From positions 62,001-126,000 of the forward strand of contig NZ_JBAJNO010000009.1 of the NCBI RefSeq assembly GCF_036880985.1: DNA of 64,000 nt, read 5' to 3'. Numbering within the stretch: position 1 is the stretch's first letter; every line of letters begins with the position of its first letter. A model generated the notes under the pieces. It was given only the letters and a program-made list of their open reading frames with translations, had not been told where the DNA came from and did not search any database. The translations under genes were made by a program, and so were the position numbers. Positions 17,115-26,826 of the stretch are shown here, in pieces. Source of the DNA: Limibacter armeniacum (GTDB taxonomy: Bacteria > Bacteroidota > Bacteroidia > Cytophagales > Flammeovirgaceae).

Positions 17115-18938
17115 TTAGAATTTCAGCATTAATGCTCCATAGGCTGGGATTTCCAATTTGGATCCTTTTCCAAGTTCAAACTCCAGTTCTTTGCCAGTCA
17201 ATAATTCTTCTGCTTTTACCTTCCCTACAGTCAATCCCATTTCTTTGATCAATGCCTCAGGAATATTTATTGAAGGCGAAACTGACTCACCCATAAAGTT
17301 AGTAACTACTAATACCCGCTCTTTACCAGTATAGCGTATATATATATACTGACGATCTGCATTAAATCCTTCAGCATTTTTATGATCTGCTTGGAGGTCA
17401 TACAATTTACCAGTCTTAAATACTTCCGAATTTTTCGTCACATTCAAAAGCTGTTTATAAAATGCTCTCAACTCCTTTTGTTCATCAGAAAGCTGACCTC
17501 CATCGTATTTATGATCATTCACCCATTTCTGATGTTCTGGAACACCCCAATAGTCAAAAATTGTTGTACGTCCATCATCTCCCCCAAAGCCTGATTCACC
17601 TCTTCCTGGCTCACCTACTTCCTGACCAAAATACACCATTACTGGTCCTGAGTTAAGCGTAGCACTCACCACCATGGCTGGTCTTCCTTTTATGGCTGAC
17701 CCTGCAAATTCTTCAGAAGCAATTCGCTGTTCATCATGGTTTTCCAGAAATCGCAACATATGGTTATTTACGCCATCTAGGTCTTTCCATACTTTTGTAA
17801 AATGCTTGGCTGAAGCCCCCTGCCTGTTTTCCATTACTGCACGAAGTGAGTCATACATCCCAACCTTGTCATACAGATAGTCAAACTTGCCTTGATCTAT
17901 ATATTCATTATATGCATTAGGGTTATAGATTTCTGCAATAAAGATTATCTCAGGATTAACTTCCTGAATTTTTGGAATTACCCAACCCCAAAATTCTGAA
18001 GGCACCATTTCTGCCATGTCACAACGAAAACCATCAACACCTTGCTCAGCCCAGTAGGCTAGAATCTGACGACACTTTTCCCAAGTTGAAGGAACTGGTT
18101 CAAAATGCTTTGTCCCATCTCCTACATGATCTACACCATAATTCAATCTTACTGTTTCAAACCAATCATTAACACTTGGCTGGCTTACAGCTGCTCCATT
18201 TCCACTTACTTTAGCTGGGTTTTCATCAAACTTCCCATCTTTTGTCGGAAATGAAGTATCACCTAAAGGAGTGTAACCTTCCGGCACTTTAAAAGGCTCA
18301 CCAGGGATATAGTAGAAATTATTTTGAGGGTCAAAAGCCAGAGATGTATTATCTGTTTCACCAAAATCCTTCACATTCTCTGGCTTAGCGTCTGAATGAT
18401 AAGCTCTTGCTACATGATTTGGCACAAAGTCTATTAACACTTTTAACCCATTGTCATGTGTCCGCTTTACCAGTGACATAAACTCCGCTTTTCTGTTCTT
18501 TACATCAATGGCTAAGTCTGGGTTGACGTCATAATAATCCTTGATAGCATATGGTGAACCAGCTCTACCCTTCACTACATCCGCATCATCAAGCTGTATC
18601 CCAAATTTAGTATAGTCTGTACAAACTGCATGTTCGAGTACACCTGTATACCAAACATGTGATGCCCCTAAGTCTTTTATAGACTTCAATGCGGCATCAT
18701 TAATATGATCAAACTTACCAACCCCATTTTCTTCCAATGTTCCCCAAGGCTTATTTGTGGAGTTGGTATTGCCAAAAAGCCTAGTCATCATTTGGTAGAT
18801 GATGATTTTGTGGTCTTCAGGAGTCTCTTTCTGCATCTGTTCCATCACTAATACACTTTCTTTTTTTTCAGTGTTACAACCTCCAAACAGTAAACAAACT
18901 GCTATAAAAACCAATACACGTTTATTTATTAATTTCAT
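17115..18938 (-). CDS. GH13 alpha-amylase family lipoprotein
   Basis: Alpha-glucan hydrolase or transferase anchored in the envelope. The lipobox is FGGC with Cys21. The catalytic triad of clan GH-H is intact: Asp307 in VDGFRCDMAE, Glu336 in FIAEIYNP and Asp402 in LENHDEQR; the region I motif is DFVPNHVARAYH (about residues 170-181). A C-terminal beta domain follows (YIRYTGKERVLVVTNF). The mature length is about 587 residues. The product specificity cannot be told. The gene is transcribed alone, not in a SusCD-type locus, and no regulator or transporter lies nearby. Another alpha-glucan enzyme, glgB, lies 5 kb further on. Confidence 0.93.
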   Translation of the reverse strand: MKLINKRVLVFIAVCLLFGGCNTEKKESVLVMEQMQKETPEDHKIIIYQMMTRLFGNTNSTNKPWGTLEENGVGKFDHINDAALKSIKDLGASHVWYTGVLEHAVCTDYTKFGIQLDDADVVKGRAGSPYAIKDYYDVNPDLAIDVKNRKAEFMSLVKRTHDNGLKVLIDFVPNHVARAYHSDAKPENVKDFGETDNTSLAFDPQNNFYYIPGEPFKVPEGYTPLGDTSFPTKDGKFDENPAKVSGNGAAVSQPSVNDWFETVRLNYGVDHVGDGTKHFEPVPSTWEKCRQILAYWAEQGVDGFRCDMAEMVPSEFWGWVIPKIQEVNPEIIFIAEIYNPNAYNEYIDQGKFDYLYDKVGMYDSLRAVMENRQGASAKHFTKVWKDLDGVNNHMLRFLENHDEQRIASEEFAGSAIKGRPAMVVSATLNSGPVMVYFGQEVGEPGRGESGFGGDDGRTTIFDYWGVPEHQKWVNDHKYDGGQLSDEQKELRAFYKQLLNVTKNSEVFKTGKLYDLQADHKNAEGFNADRQYIYIRYTGKERVLVVTNFMGESVSPSINIPEALIKEMGLTVGKVKAEELLTGKELEFELGKGSKLEIPAYGALMLKF

Positions 18939-19103
18939 TTGAGAAAATGGTGGTATTAAATGTAATTAATGATTTCAAAATGTAAATTTAATAAGGTGAG
19001 ACAAGCTTTATAATGTGAAAAATCATCTATATTCATCATAAGCCGCTATTAACAACCCAACTTCCTGATAGGAAGAGGTTAATAAACATGATAACTTTCC
19101 ACT

Positions 19104-19553
19104 ATGAATAAATTCAAAAAGTTTTTACTGATTACAATTGCTGTTCTGATTGCAATAGGAGCTATAGTGTTTCTTTTTCTTTATTATGGTAGCTATAGTT
19201 CAGGGTATCGCTCAGGAGTAGTCATGAAGATGAGTAAGAAAGGGTTTATTTTCAAGACTTATGAAGGTACCTTAAATATGGAAGGAATCGATACTTACCA
19301 AAAAGGTGGGTCCCTATCTTCTGTTTGGTACTTTTCTGTGGACCGAGACCAAAATGATCTATTAAAGAAGCTGGAACAAGCATCACTCAAAAAGCAACGA
19401 GTACAATTGAACTATGAAGAAAAGCTAGTTAAGTTCTTTTGGAGAGGAGACACAAGGTATTTTATAACTGATATAGAAGTACTCGAAGAGAATTCACCTC
19501 CCAAACCAAACGATAGTAAAAAAGAATCTGAAAAAACGACTGTTGAACTTTAA
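19104..19553 (+). CDS. Small membrane-anchored protein of unknown function
   Basis: 149 residues: a lysine-rich start (MNKFKKF), one membrane helix (about residues 7-27), then YYGSYSSGYRSGVVMKMSKKGFIFKTYEGTLN, which is a recurring pattern in Bacteroidota proteins. Some of those are labelled 6-phosphogluconate dehydrogenase in databases without any dehydrogenase motif; none is seen here. The C-terminal part folds as a small beta domain and ends in a charged Lys/Glu tail. It is 33 bases upstream of the SixA-like gene and likely cotranscribed with it. Function unknown. Confidence 0.8.
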   Translation: MNKFKKFLLITIAVLIAIGAIVFLFLYYGSYSSGYRSGVVMKMSKKGFIFKTYEGTLNMEGIDTYQKGGSLSSVWYFSVDRDQNDLLKKLEQASLKKQRVQLNYEEKLVKFFWRGDTRYFITDIEVLEENSPPKPNDSKKESEKTTVEL

Positions 19554-19586
19554 GCTATTTAAACCAAAAACCTTAATAACCTTCTT

Positions 19587-20069
19587 ATGAAACAACTCTT
19601 TCTGATCAGGCATGGAGAAGCTGAACTTAGCTATGCCGGAATTAGTGACCACGATCGTGAACTGACTCAAAAAGGAATTATAGATAGCACAAGACTTGGC
19701 TATTACCTAAAGAGTCATTATGCAACATTTGACAAAATCTTTCACAGTTCTGCATTTAGAGCATCTACTACGGCTCAATTAATTGCAGAACAAATGAAAC
19801 AAGAAAAAGACATCCTTGAAGTTGCTCCAATGCTGTATCAAACTTCAACGGGTGGTTTACACAACTTTATCTGTAACTTAGAAGACAGTCTAAAGAATGT
19901 AGCGATCATTGCCCACAACCCCACTCTGAACTATTTTTTGGAGTACATAACATGTGAATCTGGAATATCTTTTCCTCCTGCAGGGTGTACTGTTGTAGAG
20001 TTTGATGTGCAAAGTTGGGCTGAAATCACCCAAGGGATGGGATACCTAAAGTATACACAAGGCATGTAA
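19587..20069 (+). CDS. SixA-like histidine phosphatase
   Basis: 160-residue member of the histidine phosphatase superfamily, close in size and pattern to phosphohistidine phosphatase SixA. The phospho-accepting His9 lies in LIRHGEAE, with Arg8 beside it; SSAFRAS has the second Arg and IIAHNPTL carries the second catalytic His. SixA-type enzymes remove phosphate from His residues of phosphorelay or PTS proteins; the partner here is unknown. ATG at 19587. It probably forms a unit with the membrane protein gene 33 bases upstream. Confidence 0.88.
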   Translation: MKQLFLIRHGEAELSYAGISDHDRELTQKGIIDSTRLGYYLKSHYATFDKIFHSSAFRASTTAQLIAEQMKQEKDILEVAPMLYQTSTGGLHNFICNLEDSLKNVAIIAHNPTLNYFLEYITCESGISFPPAGCTVVEFDVQSWAEITQGMGYLKYTQGM

Positions 20070-20141
20070 TACGTTAAGATTGCAATGTATAAAGTAGGTT
20101 AAGGGTCACTCAAAGTACTTATGCTAATGATCTTTTTGTCA

Positions 20142-20258
20142 TCAGAAAAACACTTTACCCATAAAAATTTGATCAATTGCATTAACTGCCTGAATCGTTT
20201 CACCAGTTTTAATATGACTCAAAAATTTTCCTTCATGGAAAGTTAATTCTGCTGGCAT
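20142..20258 (-). CDS. Possible 38-residue ORF
   Basis: An ATG-started frame (MPAELTFHEGKFL... to MGKVFF) fills part of the otherwise empty 20070-20380 gap. Its composition is protein-like and its stop precedes a short AT-rich stretch. I do not recognise it. It may be a small gene, a remnant of a decayed gene, or chance. Confidence 0.2.
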   Translation of the reverse strand: MPAELTFHEGKFLSHIKTGETIQAVNAIDQIFMGKVFF

Positions 20259-20320
20259 TTTCTATAATAGCAAATTAAACTCTTCGATACTTATCATAGC
20301 AAGAGATTATACAAATACTA

Positions 20321-20352
20321 AAAAAGCCTGACATTCGTGTTGTCAGGCTTTA
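20321..20352 (-). terminator. Terminator of the Wzz-like gene
   Basis: AAAGCCTGAC (20323-20332) pairs with GTCAGGCTTT (20342-20351), and on the minus strand a T-rich tail follows. Confidence 0.85.
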
Positions 20353-20380
20353 AACTTGATCTATATATCAATAATTTCTA

Positions 20381-21424
20381 TTAAGCTTTAAGTTCCTTTT
20401 CCTTAGCTGACAGGAATTTATTCAGCTCTACAAGAACAATAATAACTAATACAATAGATAATGCAATCTGTAACCCAAGCAATGCCCTACTAGCTCCTGA
20501 AACTTTCACCTTTGACAAATCCTCAAAGTCATTTACAAAAACCAATGCATCTGAAAGGGCTATTTCTTTTTCTATTTCACCTATTCTATTCTGCATTTCA
20601 AGCTTCTCCTTGATTACTTTTATAGATAGGTCTCCTGAAGACTTTACTTTATCTTGTACTGCATCTAAAGTTAAGAAATTCGAAGATGAAGAAGTATTTG
20701 AATCTTTCAGTTGTCCCTTCAATACATCCTTCAATACAATATTTAAGGAATCGAGATTTTTCATTTCAGCAAGCAACTCTGAACGTTCTCTCATCAAATT
20801 CTGCTTTTCCACTTCTTGAGAAGCTGCAACAAATGAATTCTTTTGAAAGTACTTTTGAATTCCTTCTTTCAAAGCTATAGCTTCTATAGCATCAGATTCA
20901 GCACCGATTTCAATCATGAAACTCTCTCCTGACATTGCATCTTCCATTCGTAATGAGTCTGCACTTTCCTGCGACATACTCAAAACCATACTCTCATAAA
21001 TATGATTATAATCATTCAAATGAAAGGCTCCTACTTCTGTTATAGTTTTTGCTTGATCAACAAGAATTCCTAAATGCCTAGCTAATAATTGTTTAGCTTT
21101 CTCATCATCAGATTTAGCCAAAGAATTCAACTTTTCAAACTCTTTAATAAAAGTATTTCCTTTTAAGAATTTTGAATTTACTTGAGCACTTGTGCTGTAA
21201 TAAGATGATGTGATAAATTTGAAGGAATAACCTGCCAAGACACCTATAATTGTAAAAGTGACTATCAATTTATACCACCTTGAAATAAGGTTTTTCAGAA
21301 AAATTGCAGATTTTAATATTCCCCTCCCAACATTTCCAAAGAACTCTCCAGCCAGTTTAAAAAGCTCCTTCAGATCGATCTCGTCGTCATTGTGGTGGAC
21401 TGGTTTTCTAGAGTTGTCTACCAT
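20381..21424 (-). CDS. Wzz/chain-length determinant-like membrane protein
   Basis: 347 residues with the topology of polysaccharide copolymerases: a short cytoplasmic N-terminus with Asp/Glu, a membrane helix at about 51-72, a long periplasmic helical region rich in Glu and Lys, and a second helix near 310-333 followed by a short basic tail. The YYSTSAQVNSKFL stretch after the first helix matches the Wzz domain. No tyrosine kinase domain is fused and there is no polysaccharide gene cluster on either side, so it stands alone here. In other genomes such proteins set the length of O-antigen, capsule or exopolysaccharide chains. It is probably monocistronic. Confidence 0.82.
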   Translation of the reverse strand: MVDNSRKPVHHNDDEIDLKELFKLAGEFFGNVGRGILKSAIFLKNLISRWYKLIVTFTIIGVLAGYSFKFITSSYYSTSAQVNSKFLKGNTFIKEFEKLNSLAKSDDEKAKQLLARHLGILVDQAKTITEVGAFHLNDYNHIYESMVLSMSQESADSLRMEDAMSGESFMIEIGAESDAIEAIALKEGIQKYFQKNSFVAASQEVEKQNLMRERSELLAEMKNLDSLNIVLKDVLKGQLKDSNTSSSSNFLTLDAVQDKVKSSGDLSIKVIKEKLEMQNRIGEIEKEIALSDALVFVNDFEDLSKVKVSGASRALLGLQIALSIVLVIIVLVELNKFLSAKEKELKA

Positions 21425-21559
21425 TTTGTCAATATTTTGTGTTTTTGATGATATACAGAATCAGTATAGCAATGATTCTAGTAAGTGTGGATTACAATAA
21501 ATTAGTTAAATAAGATTATTAAATAATAACCTATAAGTAAGTGCATAATTTAGTTAATA

Positions 21560-21604
21560 GTTGAAAAAATTATGTCATCCTAGTTACCTAGAATGACATA
21601 ATTT
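21560..21604 (-). terminator. Long hairpin, likely terminator of the M1 peptidase gene
   Basis: AAATTATGTCAT (21567-21578) pairs perfectly with ATGACATAATTT (21593-21604). A further CTAG/CTAG pairing lies inside, after one mismatch. It is 53 bases past the peptidase stop, with a TTTTCAAC tail on the minus strand. Confidence 0.6.
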
Positions 21605-21657
21605 ATTTAACGAATCCAAAAATAATACTTTTTAACAGTATTTGACAAGAGTCTCTG

Positions 21658-23991
21658 TTAATTATTTTTCTTTTTCGCTTTCTGCATTGGGTTAGAACCT
21701 CTTCCAGCACCTCTTGCTGCCGAATCTCTCTTGTAGATTTCGAATCTGCTCATCTGAGGTTTTCTAGGGAAGTAGTTATTCTCAGTATCTACATCTGCAG
21801 TTTCACGGTGTGGATCCAACACAAATTGTTTTACTGGTTTTTCTGTAATAAATACTTTACTAACCACTACATCATCCATTTTCCAAATTTCTGCAGGAAT
21901 ACGCTTCAGCTCTTTTGAACCATCTTCATATTCTAGCTCAACGATGATTGGCATTACCAAACCTCCTTCATTTTTGAAGTCAACCTGATAGAAGAATCTA
22001 CGATCAGCAATATATTGCATTTCCTCTTTACCAACAGACTTCTTATAAGACTCATAGCCTTCTTTTGCATCAGCTGTCACATCCAATGGATCATAGCTGT
22101 TGTAGAAGTCTTTCAAGCCTGACTTAGTATCAATCTTTCTTGGAAGGTTTTCCTCCTTGTTTTTCACCTGAGTGATATTAGGACGAACTCCATCTCTTTC
22201 TTGCTTCAGTTTAGCCAATTCAACTTGAGGGTTCTTTGAATCGATTTCAAACATCTCAACATTTTCGATTGTGATGTCTACGTGGTCAGTAGTATAGAAC
22301 CAACCTCTCCAGAACCAATCCAAGTCAACAGCTGAAGCGTCCTCCATTGTACGGAAGAAATCAGCAGGCTTAGGGTGTTTAAATGCCCAACGAGTAGAAT
22401 ACTCTTTGAATGCATAGTCAAACAACTCTCTACCCATTACTGTTTCTCTCAGGATATTCAATGCAGTCGCTGGCTTACCGTAAGCGTTATTGCCAAACTG
22501 CTTGATTGATTCCGAGTTAGTCATAATAGGCATGATATTGTTTTTGTCTCCTTTCATGTAAGGAACAATATTCTCAGGGAAACCTCTTCTTGAAGGATAG
22601 TTTTCATCCCACTCTCTCTCAGCCAAGAACTGCACGAATGTATTCAAACCTTCGTCCATCCAAGTCCACTGTCTTTCGTCAGAGTTGACAATCATCGGGA
22701 AGAAGTTGTGACCTACTTCGTGGATGATTACCGAGATCATACCATACTTGATTCTGTCAGAGTATGTACCGTCAGCGTTTGGACGACCGTAGTTGAAACA
22801 AATCATTGGATATTCCATACCGTTTGAAGCCTCTACTGAAATAGCTACAGGGTAAGGGTAAGGAATTGTGAATTTAGAATACACTTCCAATGTATGCACT
22901 ACAACTTCTGTTGAGTATTGTCCCCAAAGTGGATTACCTTCTTTAGGGTAATAAGACATTGCCATTACAGTTTTGCCATCAATCTCAACACCCATTGCAT
23001 CCCAAATGAACTTTCTTGAACTACCCCAAGCAAAGTCTCTTACATTTTCAGCATGGTAAACCCAAGTCTTTTTATCCTTGGCTTTTGTTTTTTCCTTTTT
23101 CTCAACTTCTTTTTGAGAAACAATCACTACAGGCTTTGAAGCTGTCTTAGACTGCTTGAACAATTCTTGCTGCTTTTCTGTCAATACAGTTTCTGGATTC
23201 TTAAGCTCACCTGTTGAAGCAACAATATGATCTGAAGGAACTGTAATTTCTACTTCATAATCACCGAAAGGCAATGCAAATTCTCCTCTGCCCAAGAATT
23301 GCTTGTGCTGCCATCCATTTACATCATCATAAACAGCCATTCTTGGGAACCACTGTGTGATGGTATAAATCGTGTTATCATCTTCAGGGAAGTACTCATA
23401 ACCACCACGACCACCCATCAGGTTACGGTCATTGATGTTGTAGTACCAGTCAATTTGGAAAGTATAAGACTCACCTGTTTTCAGAGGCTTCGGAAGATCT
23501 ACTCTCATCATTGTCTTGTTGACTGTATAAGTCAGATCTTTACCGTTAGCATCCTTTACAAGTTGAATCTTGTGACCACCATCATACTCAGGATAGCCAT
23601 CAATACCCTCCATCTGATCAACAGTAGCTTTGTCTCTCAGTTGGTTCTGGCTGATTTTATAAGTATCAGAATCAGTAGCACGCATATTCTGATCCAACTG
23701 CACCCACAGGTAAGTCAACTCATCAGGTGAGTTGTTAGTGTATGTAATTTTTTCAGAACCATTTAGTCTGTGGATACTTTCATCCAGTTCAGCTTTAATG
23801 CTGTAATCAGCACGCTGCTGCCAGTACTCATGTCCAGGAGCACCTGAACCAGTACGGTATACGTTTGGCGTAGGCAGTTCTTCATCTAACTGCTTGAACT
23901 TAGAGGTATTATAGTTCTGAGCAAAAGATAAAGTTACCGAAAAAATGAAGCTCAATGTGAAGAGCATTCGTCGTTGTACTTGACACTTCAT
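21658..23991 (-). CDS. Secreted M1 family metallopeptidase
   Basis: Exported zinc aminopeptidase-type protein. A signal peptide ends near SFAQ (residues 22-25). The zinc site is complete: His424, Glu425 and His428 in HEVGH, with Glu447 in MDEGLN exactly 18 residues later. The upstream exopeptidase motif reads NGMEY (GMEYP, residues 391-395) rather than the classical GAMEN, which is usual for this Bacteroidota subgroup. The 777 residues end in a basic Lys/Arg tail (KAKKKNN). There is no C-terminal T9SS sorting domain that I can recognise. Flanked by hairpins on both sides, so it is a single-gene unit. Confidence 0.93.
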   Translation of the reverse strand: MKCQVQRRMLFTLSFIFSVTLSFAQNYNTSKFKQLDEELPTPNVYRTGSGAPGHEYWQQRADYSIKAELDESIHRLNGSEKITYTNNSPDELTYLWVQLDQNMRATDSDTYKISQNQLRDKATVDQMEGIDGYPEYDGGHKIQLVKDANGKDLTYTVNKTMMRVDLPKPLKTGESYTFQIDWYYNINDRNLMGGRGGYEYFPEDDNTIYTITQWFPRMAVYDDVNGWQHKQFLGRGEFALPFGDYEVEITVPSDHIVASTGELKNPETVLTEKQQELFKQSKTASKPVVIVSQKEVEKKEKTKAKDKKTWVYHAENVRDFAWGSSRKFIWDAMGVEIDGKTVMAMSYYPKEGNPLWGQYSTEVVVHTLEVYSKFTIPYPYPVAISVEASNGMEYPMICFNYGRPNADGTYSDRIKYGMISVIIHEVGHNFFPMIVNSDERQWTWMDEGLNTFVQFLAEREWDENYPSRRGFPENIVPYMKGDKNNIMPIMTNSESIKQFGNNAYGKPATALNILRETVMGRELFDYAFKEYSTRWAFKHPKPADFFRTMEDASAVDLDWFWRGWFYTTDHVDITIENVEMFEIDSKNPQVELAKLKQERDGVRPNITQVKNKEENLPRKIDTKSGLKDFYNSYDPLDVTADAKEGYESYKKSVGKEEMQYIADRRFFYQVDFKNEGGLVMPIIVELEYEDGSKELKRIPAEIWKMDDVVVSKVFITEKPVKQFVLDPHRETADVDTENNYFPRKPQMSRFEIYKRDSAARGAGRGSNPMQKAKKKNN

Positions 23992-24173
23992 GTTGAATTG
24001 GGATTGTCAATGAAACTTACTTGAATAATTGATCTCTATCATACAAAAATAAAAACAGATCTTGAATTATTGATAATTATCGTTAAAAAACCGTTAACAA
24101 ATTGACTCAGATCATTGTTATTTCAATCAGAACATCATACACAATACAGCTCATGTATGATTTTATAGAGAAT

Positions 24174-24204
24174 AAAAAAAAGCTTCACAATTAATGTGAA
24201 GCTT
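24174..24204 (-). terminator. Terminator of glgB
   Basis: AAGCTTCACA (24180-24189) pairs with TGTGAAGCTT (24195-24204), and on the minus strand at least seven T follow. Confidence 0.88.
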
Positions 24205-24226
24205 CTTAGCTACCTCCTAATGGAGA

Positions 24227-26242
24227 TTAGTCAACTTTTCGGAAAACCTGTACTGTTCTATTTACATTATAGATTTTCAAGTGCTGTTTTTCGTCAGTAA
24301 AGAATCTTGAACCGTGACTTACACGTCCAAAACCTCCAAATTCTGGTGCATCCGAGTCCAATATCAACTCATAGCTTCCCCCATCTTGAATATTGAATTC
24401 ATAATCAGGTATCGAATTCGAAGGATCAAAATTGAACACATAAACCAACTCTCCTTTTTGGAATATTATGGTATGGTTGTTTGCATCCATATTCAAAATT
24501 TTCGCTTCCTGAGGAGCCAACACATGATATTTCTTGGCAAGATCAATCATTGCTTTCTCGAAGTTGTTCAGCTTCTGATAACGAAGGAATCCATTATCAG
24601 CCAATGACCACTGTCTTCTTGCGTAATGGTAACTCCAGTTGTTCCCTTCCCTTGGAAAGTCAACCCATTCTGGATGTCCGAATTCATTACCCATAAATGT
24701 CAAGTATCCCTCTCCACCTAAAGATAAAGTCAGGAATCGGATCATTTTATGCAAGGCAATTCCTCTATCGACAACAATATTGCCGCTAGCATTATCCATC
24801 CCTTCATACATCTCCTTGTCCATCAACCAGAATGCGATCGTTTTGTCACCCACAAGAGCCTGATCATGAGACTCTGCATATGCAATCGTTTTTTCGTTCC
24901 AACGACGGTTAACCATCACACTCCAGAAATCCCACACATTCCAATCTTCATCACGTTGCTCTTCAAGAATTTTAATCCAGAAATCAGGAATACCCATTCC
25001 CAATCGGAAGTCAAATCCTAGTCCACCTTCCAAGACAGGTCTACCCAATCCAGGCATACCACTCACATCCTCAGCAATGGTCATCACACCTTTTCTTACC
25101 TCATGAGCCAACTCATTGGCTAACTGTAGATAAGTGATAGCCTCAGTGTCAACCTGCATTCCGAAATAATCATCATAGCTTGCAAAGCCTGCATGACCAT
25201 GATGATGATAAAGCATAGAAGTAACTCCATCAAAGCGGAACCCGTCAAAGCGGAACTCCTCCAGCCAGTACCTGACATTAGAAAGTAAGAACTGTATTAC
25301 TTCCCACTTTCCATAATTGAAAATTTTTGAGTCCCAATCAGGGTGATCTCCCTTCCCTCCTGCATGAAAATACTGGTAGTCAGTACCATCATATTCATTC
25401 AGACCTTCATTCAGGTTCTTTACAGCGTGTGAATGAACAATGTCCATCACCACTGCAATTCCCATACTATGGGCTTTTTTAATTAAGCTTTTCAGCTCTT
25501 CAGGTGTTCCAAAACGGGAAGAAACCGCAAAGAAACTGGATACGTGATATCCAAATGAGGCATAATACGGGTGCTCCTGCACTGCCATCATTTGAATTGT
25601 ATTATAACCGAGATCTTTAATTCTCGGAAGCACATTGTCTTCAAACTCCTTGAATGTCCCGACACCTCCACTTTCTGTTGCCATTCCAATATGGCATTCA
25701 TAAATGATTGGTTCCGTTATTTTTGTCGGGTCAAAGCTATCCCCTTCCCATGAAAACGCTGTCTCAGGGTTCCAGAATAAACCAGAGAAGTTAGGAGAAC
25801 CAGGGTCCTGACCAACTCTTGTCATCATGGCAGGAATCCGCTCCACGGCTCCATTGGCAGCATGTACCAATACTTTTATCTTGCTGTTATGCTTGAGTGA
25901 GTGCGCATAAGTATCATCATCAAGAAAGATTTCCCATACTCCACCTTCAATCTGATGAAGCGGGTGACTATTCCGATTCCAGCCATTAAAATCACCTATC
26001 AAGAAAAGAGCATGAGCGTTTGGCGCCCACTCACGGTAGTACCACCCTCTTCTTTCCTTGTCATAGTTGAAGCCTAGGAATTTGTGGGCACCAGCAAAGT
26101 CGTAGATTGAGCCATAGTGCTGTTCAAGGGCACTTTTGAGCTTCACAAAACGGTCTATTCTGTTTTCGATCTCTTGCACATGCGGCTCCAGCCAAGGATC
26201 ATCCACCACCAGTTTTGGGAGCTTCTGTTTAGTTTCCTTCAT
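24227..26242 (-). CDS. glgB: 1,4-alpha-glucan branching enzyme, eukaryote-like GH13_8 type
   Basis: Cuts alpha-1,4 glucan chains and re-attaches them by alpha-1,6 bonds in glycogen synthesis. The order is a short N-terminal helical segment, a CBM48-like domain (YREWAPNAHALFLIGDFNGW), the catalytic barrel, and a C-terminal beta domain. The catalytic residues, numbered from the ATG at 26242, are Asp338 (GFRFDGV), Glu391 (IAEDVSG) and Asp460 (ESHDQA). The YYREWAPNA start and the VTSMLYHHHG loop resemble the eukaryotic enzymes more than E. coli GlgB. A TTG two codons upstream is an unlikely start. No other glg gene is linked. Confidence 0.93.
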   Translation of the reverse strand: MKETKQKLPKLVVDDPWLEPHVQEIENRIDRFVKLKSALEQHYGSIYDFAGAHKFLGFNYDKERRGWYYREWAPNAHALFLIGDFNGWNRNSHPLHQIEGGVWEIFLDDDTYAHSLKHNSKIKVLVHAANGAVERIPAMMTRVGQDPGSPNFSGLFWNPETAFSWEGDSFDPTKITEPIIYECHIGMATESGGVGTFKEFEDNVLPRIKDLGYNTIQMMAVQEHPYYASFGYHVSSFFAVSSRFGTPEELKSLIKKAHSMGIAVVMDIVHSHAVKNLNEGLNEYDGTDYQYFHAGGKGDHPDWDSKIFNYGKWEVIQFLLSNVRYWLEEFRFDGFRFDGVTSMLYHHHGHAGFASYDDYFGMQVDTEAITYLQLANELAHEVRKGVMTIAEDVSGMPGLGRPVLEGGLGFDFRLGMGIPDFWIKILEEQRDEDWNVWDFWSVMVNRRWNEKTIAYAESHDQALVGDKTIAFWLMDKEMYEGMDNASGNIVVDRGIALHKMIRFLTLSLGGEGYLTFMGNEFGHPEWVDFPREGNNWSYHYARRQWSLADNGFLRYQKLNNFEKAMIDLAKKYHVLAPQEAKILNMDANNHTIIFQKGELVYVFNFDPSNSIPDYEFNIQDGGSYELILDSDAPEFGGFGRVSHGSRFFTDEKQHLKIYNVNRTVQVFRKVD

Positions 26243-26248
26243 GGTCAA

Positions 26249-26755
26249 AAAATAAGTTGTAATGTTTTTAAGGACGATAAATGATATTTGTTAGTTCAGT
26301 TTAGCGTTGGGCTACTTAAAATTGAGTGAAAGACCTCTTCTTATTTATATTATTATCGCACTCAACAGATAGCTTAATTGATATCAAAAGACTGTCCTAA
26401 TAGGGTTAACGATCCAGCTTCTCTCTCAGAATATTACAAATCATCAAGTAAAAAGCTGTAAAACGACATTAATAGTACTTTTAATGCTTTACCATTAGGT
26501 CAAATAGCCTTTCGTTTCTCACAAGTTTACAATTTTAAATTTAATTAATAATAAAAAAGCAATAATCTGACTTAATACCAAATCGGTATTGTACTATTCT
26601 TTTCCCCAAACATCCATACATTTTCATACAAACAACCGATTGCAAGTTAAGTAAGCAAGATTCAACACTGTAGATACATCAATCACCTAATGATTGAGAC
26701 TTTTTTATTCTTTTTTTAAAATCTCTATTCTTAACAAATTCATATTACTACTTGG
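26249..26755. other. Gene-free AT-rich region between glgB and rpe
   Basis: It holds the start regions of divergently transcribed glgB (leftward) and rpe (rightward). Poly-A/T tracts are frequent. I see no ORF, RNA gene or repeat in it, apart from the rpe promoter at its right end. Confidence 0.5.
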
Positions 26756-26759
26756 AATG

Positions 26760-26792
26760 TTTGCACAACCCCCATCGATTCAACTATCTTTG
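26760..26792 (+). promoter_or_regulatory. Bacteroidota-type promoter of rpe
   Basis: TTTG at 26760-26763 and TATCTTTG at 26785-26792 are separated by 21 bases. This matches the known Bacteroides/Flavobacterium -33 TTTG and -7 TAnnTTTG pattern, and it lies 34 bases before the rpe start codon. Confidence 0.6.
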
Positions 26793-26826
26793 CCGTATTA
26801 TTTGAACGAGACTGAAGACTACGAGC

